Below are positions 1 to 7,671 of a stretch of DNA of 64,000 nt, in pieces. Made by a program: the position numbers and the translations under genes. This DNA comes from JAAFHZ01 sp964247085 (lineage in GTDB: Bacteria > Cyanobacteriota > Cyanobacteriia > Cyanobacteriales > Chamaesiphonaceae). The notes under the pieces are model-generated. The model was not told the DNA's origin. It ran no database searches and saw nothing but the letters and a program-made list of their open reading frames with translations. Where the stretch lies: assembly GCA_964247085.1 (NCBI GenBank), contig CAXTSX010000015.1, forward strand, positions 10,931 through 74,930, given 5' to 3'. Each line of letters starts with the position of its first letter. The first letter of the stretch is position 1.

Positions 1-1107
1 CTCCATGCCAGTAATGCCCTGGCCGCTACTCGATCATCTCGTCAGGCACTCTGGAAATTCGCTTTAATTGCTAGTGGAGCAATGAGTTTATTGCTAGCTC
101 TAATAACTATCCCGGCGATCTTTGCAATTGTCGGCGAAGGATGGCTAGGAGTTTCACCGAATTTGAGTAATACGGTACGATCAGTTGTGATGATCATTAT
201 TTTATGGCCATTAGCGATCGGTTGGCGCAGATTTTTTCAAGGCCTATTAATTCATAGCGGGCAAAGCTCTGCGGTAGCTCAAGCAGGTATTGTTCGATTG
301 TTAGCAGTCGGAATAATTCTCGCTGGTGGATTTATACTCAAAGCAAATGGCGCTGTTGTTGCCGGGCTGAGCCTAGTATGGGGCGTGATTGCCGAAGCTG
401 TGGCTGTTACTTATTTAGCAAAAAAGCTAGGAGCCACAAAATTACCAGAGGTAATATCTGTACCAGAATTACCTCAAGATTTAGCAGGAGTGTGGAAATT
501 TTACGCACCTTTGGGCGGAACGATGATGCTGGTATGGGGGGCAAGAGCTGCTCTTGTCGGCGTTGTAGCGCGGGCTAATGATGGAGAAATCGCTTTGGCT
601 GCTTGGCCAGCTGCTTGGGGTTTAGTATTAGTGATCGCTAATTCAACGCGCATGGTACAACAGATTATTATTCGCAATCGAAAGTTAATGCCTGATCAAT
701 TGTTAATTACATTTGCGATTACCGTTGGAATGGTATGCTCGTTAACTTTATTATTAGTTAGTGGGACACCGCTGAGTGCCGATGCGATCGGTTGGTTTAT
801 TGGTAATGATCAAGAACTAATTGCGCGAGTGCGTCCGGTATTATTAATTTGTGCTGTGATTCCATTATTGGTATCGATTCAAAATGCTATGCAAGGTTTT
901 TTAGTAAGTGAAGGACGTACTTGGGTTGTCAATCAGGCGGCTTGGGTAGGCGTAATTGTCATGCTAGGCACAGCATGTTTAGGGGTGCAACTGGGGCAGA
1001 ATGGAGCTGTGTCTGCGGCCATTGGGATGAGTCTGGGGGGAATCATAGAAATCGGTTATTTATTTTACAGTTGGCGATCAAAACCTAAAATTCCTAGGAT
1101 TGAATAG
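1..1107 (+). CDS. MOP-superfamily (MATE/ANKH-like) membrane protein, C-terminal part
   Basis: The reading frame is open from the first base, so the N-terminus lies outside the window and the visible ATG at 82 is probably internal. The visible 368 residues are mostly hydrophobic, with about eight to nine membrane spans separated by short loops. The layout resembles the multidrug/oligosaccharidyl-lipid/polysaccharide flippase superfamily, possibly the MATE or progressive-ankylosis branch. No diagnostic catalytic motif is visible and the substrate is unknown. The gene stands alone before a metal ATPase and ends in a basic tail. A role in drug or metabolite export is inference from fold alone. 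Confidence 0.6.
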   Translation, partial: LHASNALAATRSSRQALWKFALIASGAMSLLLALITIPAIFAIVGEGWLGVSPNLSNTVRSVVMIIILWPLAIGWRRFFQGLLIHSGQSSAVAQAGIVRLLAVGIILAGGFILKANGAVVAGLSLVWGVIAEAVAVTYLAKKLGATKLPEVISVPELPQDLAGVWKFYAPLGGTMMLVWGARAALVGVVARANDGEIALAAWPAAWGLVLVIANSTRMVQQIIIRNRKLMPDQLLITFAITVGMVCSLTLLLVSGTPLSADAIGWFIGNDQELIARVRPVLLICAVIPLLVSIQNAMQGFLVSEGRTWVVNQAAWVGVIVMLGTACLGVQLGQNGAVSAAIGMSLGGIIEIGYLFYSWRSKPKIPRIE

Positions 1108-1137
1108 GGAAGATAAATCCTCTCAAATGTAGTGACA

Positions 1138-1154
1138 ATAATGATAATCATTAT
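1138..1154. promoter_or_regulatory. Perfect palindromic operator, Fur/Zur-box-like
   Basis: ATAATGATAATCATTAT is a perfect 8-1-8 inverted repeat. It matches the 17 central bases of the classical 19-bp Fur consensus. It lies 75 bp upstream of the P-type ATPase start and about 35 bp upstream of a possible -10 (TACAAT, 1189-1194). A Fur-family repressor (FurA or Zur) is the natural reader; which one cannot be told from sequence. Confidence 0.6.
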
Positions 1155-1155
1155 A

Positions 1156-1170
1156 TGAATATATTTTTCA
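1156..1170. promoter_or_regulatory. Possible SmtB/ZiaR-type operator
   Basis: TGAA, 7 bases, TTCA forms an imperfect dyad of the kind bound by ArsR/SmtB-family zinc sensors (usual spacing is 6). It falls near the -35 position of the putative promoter for the metal ATPase. Cyanobacterial ziaA is known to be controlled by ZiaR at such a site, but no ziaR-like gene is next to it here. Confidence 0.35.
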
Positions 1171-1228
1171 GTTACTGTAATCTTGGTCTACAATTTGAGG
1201 TACTAGTTTAAAATCCTCCAAAACAGCT

Positions 1229-3415
1229 ATGACTCAAATACCAGCACTCAAAATCCAACGGATGCAAGTTGGCGGAATGGACTGCACGAGTTGTGCGATG
1301 AAAATTGAAGGTGCTGTAGAAAAACTAGCTGGGATATCTGAAATATCGGTGGTAGTGGCAACTGGGCGTTTAACTGTCACCTATGATCCCCAGCAAGTGA
1401 GTGAAGCAGATATTCAACAACGAGTTACTGCATTGGGTTATACCATTGGCGACAAACAGCTGTCGGCCAAGCACAGCAATCATGTTCATGAAGATGATCA
1501 TGGTAATCATCATGCTGGCGAAGACAATGACCATGCCCATAATCATGGTGAGAGCGAGTTTAACTTGCAGCGGGAAGGGCTATTAGTTGGAGTTGTAATT
1601 GCACTGTTCGTTTTTGCTTCTGTGTTTGAGAAACAGTTGCACGATACGCCCTTAGCGATCGGGGAATATTTGGTATTTATTCCAGCTTATTTGTTGAGTG
1701 GCTGGACGGTGTTGACTAGCGCTGGACGCAATATTTTGCGTGGACAAGTGTTTGATGAAAACTTCCTAATGACGATCGCAACTGTCGGGGCGATCGCGAT
1801 TCACAAACTACCCGAAGCTGTGGGCGTAATGCTGTTCTTTAAAATCGGTGAGTTATTTCAGGAAACAGCCGTCAGTCGATCGCGGCGATCGATTTCTTCG
1901 CTGTTGGAAATTCGTCCTGATGCTGCCAATCTCAAAACAACTAGTGGAATTGAGGTTGTATCACCAGAACGAGTTAAAGTCGGCGACACAATTATCGTCA
2001 AACCAGGGGAGAAGGTACCTTTAGATGGTGAAATCATCGATGGTATCTCTCAAATCGATACGTCGGCGTTGACAGGCGAATCAGTACCGCGAACGGTAAA
2101 GGTGGGCGAGACTGTCTTAGCCGGAATGATTAACCAAACGGGTATGTTAACCGTTGCTGTTACTAAATTATTTGGGGAATCATCGATCGCCCGAATTCTC
2201 GATTTGGTCGAAAATGCGAGTGCTAAGAAAGCCGAAACCGAGAAATTCATTACTAAATTCGCCCGTCGCTATACCCCAATGGTGGTGATTTCATCGCTGC
2301 TAGTGGCCTTGATTCCGCCGCTGCTAATTCCAGGTGCAACCCATGCTGAATGGGTGTATCGTGCTCTGGTTCTGTTAGTAATTTCTTGTCCATGTGGATT
2401 GGTAATTAGTATTCCCTTGGGTTATTTTGGTGGCATTGGTGGAGCTGCTAAACGTGGGATTTTGGTAAAGGGATCGACTTTTCTCGATACTTTAGCCGGA
2501 GTTAAAGCAATCGCTTTTGATAAGACCGGGACACTGACTAAAGGCGTGTTTAAAGTCACTAAAATTGTTTCTCACAATGGATTTAAGCAAGATGACTTGT
2601 TGCGAATAGCAGCGGAGGCGGAAGCTAATTCTAATCATCCGATCGCTAAATCAATTCGAGTAGCTTATAACCTGCCGATTGATGAATCTACAATCTCGAA
2701 TTACACTGAAATTGCTGCTCACGGGATTCAGGCAACAATTGAAGGAAAGCTAGTGCTGGCAGGTAACGATCGATTGATGCACCGCGAGAATATCGCTCAT
2801 GATACTTGTAATGTTGAAGGTACGGTAGTGCACCTGGCAGTCGATGGCATCTATGCGGGATACATCATTATTGCTGATGAAATTAAGGAAGATGCAGTCC
2901 AGGCAATTCGCGATCTCAAAGCCGCAGGTATCGAGCGGATTATGATGCTAACGGGAGATTCGCAAGCAGTGGCGAAACGAATCGCCAAAACTTTGGGTGT
3001 TGATACTTTTGCGGCGGAGTTATTACCTGAAGATAAGGTAACGGCGATCGAGAAATTACTTGGGGAATTTTCTAACAAAGGAAAGGTAGCTTTTGTGGGG
3101 GATGGAATTAACGATGCGCCAGTAATTGCCAGAGCAGATGTCGGGATTGCGATGGGGGGATTGGGTTCGGATGCCGCGATCGAAACTGCGGATGTCGTAC
3201 TAATGACCGATCACCCTTCAAAAGTCGCAGAAGCAATTCAGGTAGGTAAGAAAACTCATGCGATCGTGATGCAAAATATTATCTTCGCCCTCACTATTAA
3301 AATTATCTTCATCGGGCTGGGCTTGTTGGGATTAGCCACGATGTGGGAAGCCGTATTTGCTGACGTTGGGGTAGCATTAGTCGCAATTTTCAATGCTACT
3401 AGAGTCTTAAAATAA
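1229..3415 (+). CDS. Zn/Cd/Pb-type P1B heavy-metal ATPase
   Basis: This protein pumps a soft metal ion from the cytoplasm using ATP. A heavy-metal-associated domain at the N-terminus carries C19-x-x-C22. A histidine- and acid-rich linker follows (about residues 79-112), as in zinc exporters such as cyanobacterial ZiaA. Later come the membrane metal motif C387-P-C389, the phosphorylation site DKTGTLT (D431), the HP locus (H470-P471) and the GDGINDAP hinge near residue 625. At 728 aa it is full length. The His-rich linker and the C-terminal membrane pair argue for Zn/Cd/Pb rather than Cu. Two operator-like dyads lie upstream, suggesting metal-controlled transcription. It is convergent with the copper cluster. 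Substrate assignment is inference. Confidence 0.9.
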   Translation: MTQIPALKIQRMQVGGMDCTSCAMKIEGAVEKLAGISEISVVVATGRLTVTYDPQQVSEADIQQRVTALGYTIGDKQLSAKHSNHVHEDDHGNHHAGEDNDHAHNHGESEFNLQREGLLVGVVIALFVFASVFEKQLHDTPLAIGEYLVFIPAYLLSGWTVLTSAGRNILRGQVFDENFLMTIATVGAIAIHKLPEAVGVMLFFKIGELFQETAVSRSRRSISSLLEIRPDAANLKTTSGIEVVSPERVKVGDTIIVKPGEKVPLDGEIIDGISQIDTSALTGESVPRTVKVGETVLAGMINQTGMLTVAVTKLFGESSIARILDLVENASAKKAETEKFITKFARRYTPMVVISSLLVALIPPLLIPGATHAEWVYRALVLLVISCPCGLVISIPLGYFGGIGGAAKRGILVKGSTFLDTLAGVKAIAFDKTGTLTKGVFKVTKIVSHNGFKQDDLLRIAAEAEANSNHPIAKSIRVAYNLPIDESTISNYTEIAAHGIQATIEGKLVLAGNDRLMHRENIAHDTCNVEGTVVHLAVDGIYAGYIIIADEIKEDAVQAIRDLKAAGIERIMMLTGDSQAVAKRIAKTLGVDTFAAELLPEDKVTAIEKLLGEFSNKGKVAFVGDGINDAPVIARADVGIAMGGLGSDAAIETADVVLMTDHPSKVAEAIQVGKKTHAIVMQNIIFALTIKIIFIGLGLLGLATMWEAVFADVGVALVAIFNATRVLK

Positions 3416-3458
3416 TCGTCGATAATATTCAGCTTAAAACATTTATTTTCCGGATTAT

Positions 3459-3956
3459 TTAAAGATTTTTGACCTCAATAACGCCCCGAAACATCCTCAT
3501 TCCACAAGTAAAAGCATATTCACCTACCTTAGTTGGGGTGAATTCCACGGTTGTTGTTTGCCCCACAGGTAAACGGGCACTAATTCCAAAATCAGGAATT
3601 AATACTTCATCAAGACAGGAATTGCTATCTAGACGATCGAATGACAATCGTACAGGCTGATTGACAACAACAATTATTCGATCGGGACGATAACCGCCAT
3701 CAACCGTGATCAGCACTTCTTGCACTCCATGACTGGGGATAGCTTGTTGTTTCTGCTGTTTGCGTCCCAAAAACCACCACAGTTCGGCACCAACTAGCGT
3801 CAGTCCACCGAGAACTACGCCGACTTTGATTGGCAAAGGCTGCTCGATCGGTTGAAACGAGCGATTTGTGTTAGAGGGCTGCATTTGCATTGGAGATTCT
3901 CCGCCCATTTGAGCTAGCGAGAGCATTGCCCCAATCGAAATTGCTACAAGTTTCAT
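3459..3956 (-). CDS. Membrane-anchored cupredoxin-domain protein
   Basis: This 165-aa protein has a short N-terminal hydrophobic stretch, a Met-rich patch (SPMQMQPS) and a membrane span at about residues 43-62, followed by a basic stop-transfer sequence. The C-terminal 90 residues form a cupredoxin-type domain. It ends with the FTCGMRMFRG motif, whose Cys and Met are typical copper ligands, and an upstream SC pair may supply another. Its ATG overlaps the stop of copA by 4 bp (ATGA), so translation is coupled. It probably accepts or passes copper at the outer face of the membrane beside CopA. The family is common next to Cu ATPases; the exact function is inference. Confidence 0.8.
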   Translation of the reverse strand: MKLVAISIGAMLSLAQMGGESPMQMQPSNTNRSFQPIEQPLPIKVGVVLGGLTLVGAELWWFLGRKQQKQQAIPSHGVQEVLITVDGGYRPDRIIVVVNQPVRLSFDRLDSNSCLDEVLIPDFGISARLPVGQTTTVEFTPTKVGEYAFTCGMRMFRGVIEVKNL

Positions 3957-6217
3957 AGTTTTAACCCCTTTAATCTCAGAGCATTCAGCACCACCGAAAT
4001 CGAGCTGAAGGCCATAGCAGCTCCAGCAATTGCTGGATTGAGTAACCAGCCGGTCAGGGGGAAAAGAATCCCGGCAGCAACCGGAATACCCACTATATTA
4101 TAGGCTAGTGCCCAAAAGAGATTCTGCTGAATATTTTGCATAGTGGCGCGACTGAGCCGAATGGCGGTAACGATGCCCTGTAAATCCCCAGCAATTAACG
4201 TGATATCAGAAGCAGCTATCGCCACATCGGTACCCGTGCCGATCGCCATCCCGACATCAGCCTGAGCAAGTGCAGGAGCATCATTAATGCCATCGCCAAC
4301 CATTGCGACAACTTTTTTCTCTCGTACCTGCAATGTCTGAATTGTCTGTGCTTTTTGGTCGGGGCGGACTTCAGATAAGACGCGCTTAATCCCCACTCGC
4401 TCGGCGATTGCTTGGGCCGTGCGCTGATTATCACCAGTGAGCATCACTACTTCGATCCCCATTTTTTGTAAGGTTTGAATCGCTTTGGCGGAGGTCGGTT
4501 TGACAGTATCCGCAACCGCAATGGCAGCTTGTAAATGTCCCTCGATCGCAACGAATACCACCGTTTTTCCGGCATCCTCCCACCCTTCTTTTTGGGTTTG
4601 GAATACCGACGAATTGATGTTCATTTCATTGAACCAGCGTTGAGTGCCAATCAGAACTTGTTGCTGTTCTACCATACCTTTAACGCCACTTCCGGCGATC
4701 GCTTCAAATTGTTCGACAGTCGGTAGTTGTAAGTCTTTATTTTGCTCGCGAGCGTATTGCAGTAATGCTTCTGCTAGGGGATGTTCGGAGTTGCTTTCTA
4801 AGGCGGCGATCGATCGCCATAGAATCAGAGGACTTAAAACATGAGGACTGGTAGGTATAATATCCAGTAAGGATAAAGTATCCGTCACCACCGGCTGACC
4901 CTGAGTGATTGTACCGGTTTTGTCTAGGACGATCGTCTGAATTTTGCGAGCAAGTTCTAGACTTTCGGCGCCTTTAATCAAAATGCCATTTTCAGCTCCT
5001 TTGCCAATGCCGACAGTTACTGATGTGGGCGTGGCTAAGCCCAAAGCACAGGGACAAGCGATAATCAAAACACTGACCATCGCTACGATCGATAATGTGA
5101 AGTTGCTTGTTAATAGAAACCAAATTACAAAAGTGGTAATTGCGATGGCGATAATCGCTGGCACGAACCAGCCAGTGATCCGATCGGCTAGCTTTTGGAT
5201 GGGAGCTTTAGAATTTTGGGCTTGCTGTACTAATTTGACAATCTGCGCCAGGGCGGTATCTTTGCCGATCTTAGTAGCTCGAAACTGCAAGCTGCCCATC
5301 TTATTAAGAGTGGCACCGACGACTTGATCGCCAACTTGTTTAGTAACGGGAAAACTTTCGCCGGTCAACATTGATTCATCCACAGTGGAGAATCCCGATA
5401 CAACTTGGCCATCGACGGGAATTTTTTCACCCGGACGCACTATCACAATGTCATTGATCGCCACTTGATCGATCGGAATGTCGATTTCTGCACCACCACG
5501 GATCACCCGCGCTGTCTTGGCCTGCAAACCCATCAATGCCCGGATAGCTGTGGAGGTAGCACCCTTCGCCCGATTTTCTAACCACCGCCCCAGTAGCGTT
5601 AAGGTCACAATCATGGCCGAGGCTTCGTAATAGACTGCTGCCGATAATCCCTGGGCTGTGAAATAGTTGGGATCGATCGTGACCCAGAGTGAATAGAAAA
5701 AAGCGATGTTCGTACCGAGCGAAATCAGGGTATTCATATCAGCTGTTCGGTGGCGAAATGCCTTCCCTGCCGAGCTATGGAATTCCCTACCTACCCAAAA
5801 CTGCACAGGTGCTGCTAGCACTAACTGAAACCAGGGGCTTTCTAGCCCAGATAAAAAGGTCGGTAGTTTAAGATTAAAGTGGCTCAAGGTTCCCATTACA
5901 ATTAGAAAACTCAGAGTTGCCCCAATTAACACTCTATGCAGTAGATCTCGCTCTTGTCGTTGTTGTCTCTTCGTTTCAGTATCGTCTTCAGGGACGAGTG
6001 CTGCTGGAATGATTTGTGCTTCATAGCCAATGTCAGCAACCGCTTGACAGATAATATGGCTATTAGTCTGCTGCGGATCGTAACGAATACTGGCACGGTC
6101 AATACTAAAATTAACACTGCCTGCGATCACTCCTGGCACATTCAGAATTGCTTTTTCAATACTGTTGGCACAGGAAGCACAACTCATGCCCTGTAGTTTT
6201 AGATTAAGCTCTTCCAT
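3953..6217 (-). CDS. copA: Copper-translocating P1B-type ATPase
   Basis: The protein exports Cu(I) from the cytoplasm, or loads thylakoid or periplasmic cuproproteins. The N-terminal HMA domain has GMSC13-x-x-C16. The membrane part carries C388-P-C390 followed by ALGLATPTSV, which is the Cu-type signature. DKTGTIT is near residue 431, SEHPLAEA supplies the HP locus, and GDGINDAPALAQADVG is the hinge. At 754 aa it is full length. It is the fifth gene of a leftward copper cluster, 84 bp downstream of a DUF305 lipoprotein, and overlaps the cupredoxin gene by 4 bp. It could be a CtaA/PacS-type paralogue; the sequence alone does not say which membrane it sits in. Confidence 0.93.
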   Translation of the reverse strand: MEELNLKLQGMSCASCANSIEKAILNVPGVIAGSVNFSIDRASIRYDPQQTNSHIICQAVADIGYEAQIIPAALVPEDDTETKRQQRQERDLLHRVLIGATLSFLIVMGTLSHFNLKLPTFLSGLESPWFQLVLAAPVQFWVGREFHSSAGKAFRHRTADMNTLISLGTNIAFFYSLWVTIDPNYFTAQGLSAAVYYEASAMIVTLTLLGRWLENRAKGATSTAIRALMGLQAKTARVIRGGAEIDIPIDQVAINDIVIVRPGEKIPVDGQVVSGFSTVDESMLTGESFPVTKQVGDQVVGATLNKMGSLQFRATKIGKDTALAQIVKLVQQAQNSKAPIQKLADRITGWFVPAIIAIAITTFVIWFLLTSNFTLSIVAMVSVLIIACPCALGLATPTSVTVGIGKGAENGILIKGAESLELARKIQTIVLDKTGTITQGQPVVTDTLSLLDIIPTSPHVLSPLILWRSIAALESNSEHPLAEALLQYAREQNKDLQLPTVEQFEAIAGSGVKGMVEQQQVLIGTQRWFNEMNINSSVFQTQKEGWEDAGKTVVFVAIEGHLQAAIAVADTVKPTSAKAIQTLQKMGIEVVMLTGDNQRTAQAIAERVGIKRVLSEVRPDQKAQTIQTLQVREKKVVAMVGDGINDAPALAQADVGMAIGTGTDVAIAASDITLIAGDLQGIVTAIRLSRATMQNIQQNLFWALAYNIVGIPVAAGILFPLTGWLLNPAIAGAAMAFSSISVVLNALRLKGLKL

Positions 6218-6301
6218 ATTTTTTATCGCTTAATGACTAGGGCATTAAATTACAAGCTGCAAGTCATACCCAGTGAACATCTCAAATCAGGCGGGTTCTA
6301 A

Positions 6302-7024
6302 CTAACTATTTCTTGCCCCATACCACTGTTGCCGCCATTTAGTCATCAGATCAATTTCCGATTGTTGGGACTTAATGATATTTTGAGCAAGTTTTTTCAT
6401 TTGGGGGCGTTGGGATTTTTGCAATAAATCTTGTCCCATCGTCACCGCACCTTGATGATGAGGAATCATCCCATCCAGAAATCTCCGATCGAACCCGGCA
6501 TCGGCTTTACCCAAAGACATATTCATCATCATGGACTGTTTATGTTCAGCTGTCATGGGCATTTCACCATTCATGGCTGCGTGCCACATGATCGGTGTTG
6601 CTGATGCTTTGGGATACCATTGTTTCCGCCACTGCTGCATCTGGGCTATTTCTTTTTTCTGCTCAGTAACAATCCCTTTTGCAAGTTTAATGAGTTCAGG
6701 ACGTTTGGACTTTTGCCATGCTTCCTGAGCCATTACTAAGGCACCCTGATGATGAGGAATCATACTATCAATAAAGCGTAAATCGTAGTTGGCATCCGCT
6801 GGTCCAATATCCATGTTATGCTTCATTCCACTGTGATCCATCTGCGCCATATTCTGAGCATCAGCGGCTGATGGCGGTTGATTAGATGATAAGCTAGCGG
6901 CGATCGCTGAATCGCTACTGTTGCTATTAGCATTTTGCTGAGAACAGGCTGTTGCTAGCAATAGAGTACTAATAGCGATCGCTTTGGGTACAGCCCAACT
7001 AAACGAAGTCAGATTTTTTAGCAT
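6302..7024 (-). CDS. Lipoprotein with two DUF305 domains, CopM-like
   Basis: The N-terminus is a lipoprotein signal with lipobox LATAC, so the mature protein is lipid-anchored outside the cytoplasm. Two DUF305 repeats follow, each beginning with D-x-M-I-P-H-H-Q-G-A and ending in a W-R-x-Q-W-Y helix. The His-His and Met residues are the expected metal ligands. A DUF305 protein, CopM, is a known periplasmic copper-binding protein in Synechocystis. The linker between domains adds more Met and His (EMPMTAEHKQSMMMNMS). It sits between a YtkA-like lipoprotein and copA, in line with copper buffering or delivery. The tandem domain layout gives it twice the size of a single-domain member. Confidence 0.85.
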   Translation of the reverse strand: MLKNLTSFSWAVPKAIAISTLLLATACSQQNANSNSSDSAIAASLSSNQPPSAADAQNMAQMDHSGMKHNMDIGPADANYDLRFIDSMIPHHQGALVMAQEAWQKSKRPELIKLAKGIVTEQKKEIAQMQQWRKQWYPKASATPIMWHAAMNGEMPMTAEHKQSMMMNMSLGKADAGFDRRFLDGMIPHHQGAVTMGQDLLQKSQRPQMKKLAQNIIKSQQSEIDLMTKWRQQWYGARNS

Positions 7025-7069
7025 AGTTAATTGATTTTCACTCCTGTGGTTTGTTGAAGGTTTGTTTTT

Positions 7070-7531
7070 CTAACGGTTGAAGTCAAACCGACCATCGGCT
7101 TTATCAGTACCAATCGTTGCCGTGACCTTTACTTGGTACTTACCGGGAGCTTTCCCTGCTACTTTACCGGTATAGTGCTTGCCACTGGCATCATAACTAA
7201 AAGGAACACTTTCTTGCTTGCCGCCAGGTAACTGTACGTCAGCCGTTACTTTGGCATCAGTAATCACATCATGACTATCACCTTTCATCACATATAAATC
7301 TAGATGAGTTACACTAGCTTCTTTTTCTGGTACTAGCTCTAAGTGGTATTTGCCAGACTCTACTGCCTGACCACCTTTCATCGGCTTCATCCCTTTCCCC
7401 TCCTCCATTCCAGTTGCTGAAGGGGCTACACTATTGCCAGGAGTACTACTAGTTTGCGGACTATTGCCACAGGCTCCGAGGAATAATCCCAAGCTAGCGA
7501 CTGTGATAATTCCGAGAGTTGATGATTTCAT
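7070..7531 (-). CDS. YtkA-like lipoprotein in copper cluster
   Basis: A 153-aa protein with a lipoprotein signal (lipobox LGAC, Cys21). After a Ser/Thr/Pro-rich and Met/Lys-rich spacer (MEEGKGMKPMKGG) there is one beta-sandwich domain of about 95 residues. Its LYVMKGDSHDVITDAKVTADVQLPGG pattern resembles the YtkA-like family, often found with metal efflux genes. No enzyme motif is seen. It lies 45 bp upstream of the DUF305 gene on the same strand and downstream of the RND pump, so a periplasmic metal-binding or chaperone role is likely but inferred. Confidence 0.65.
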   Translation of the reverse strand: MKSSTLGIITVASLGLFLGACGNSPQTSSTPGNSVAPSATGMEEGKGMKPMKGGQAVESGKYHLELVPEKEASVTHLDLYVMKGDSHDVITDAKVTADVQLPGGKQESVPFSYDASGKHYTGKVAGKAPGKYQVKVTATIGTDKADGRFDFNR

Positions 7532-7565
7532 ATTTTGCCTTCTAACTAAATAATTTAATAGAAAA

Positions 7566-7617
7566 TTTGACGTTGCTAGATTTACAGCTTTAATACCTTT
7601 AATTAAGCAACGCCAAA
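7566..7617 (-). terminator. Hairpin between RND pump and lipoprotein genes
   Basis: TTTGACGTTGCT (7566-7577) pairs with AGCAACGCCAAA (7606-7617) with one mismatch across a loop of about 28 bases. It lies downstream of the RND pump on the minus strand and could end or process that transcript before the lipoprotein gene. There is no clear U-tract, so it may instead be an RNA-processing element. Confidence 0.4.
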
Positions 7618-7671
7618 ATCTTGTCTAAAATACGAGTTCCTAGGGAGGAAGCCCGATCTGAATAGTGTGTT

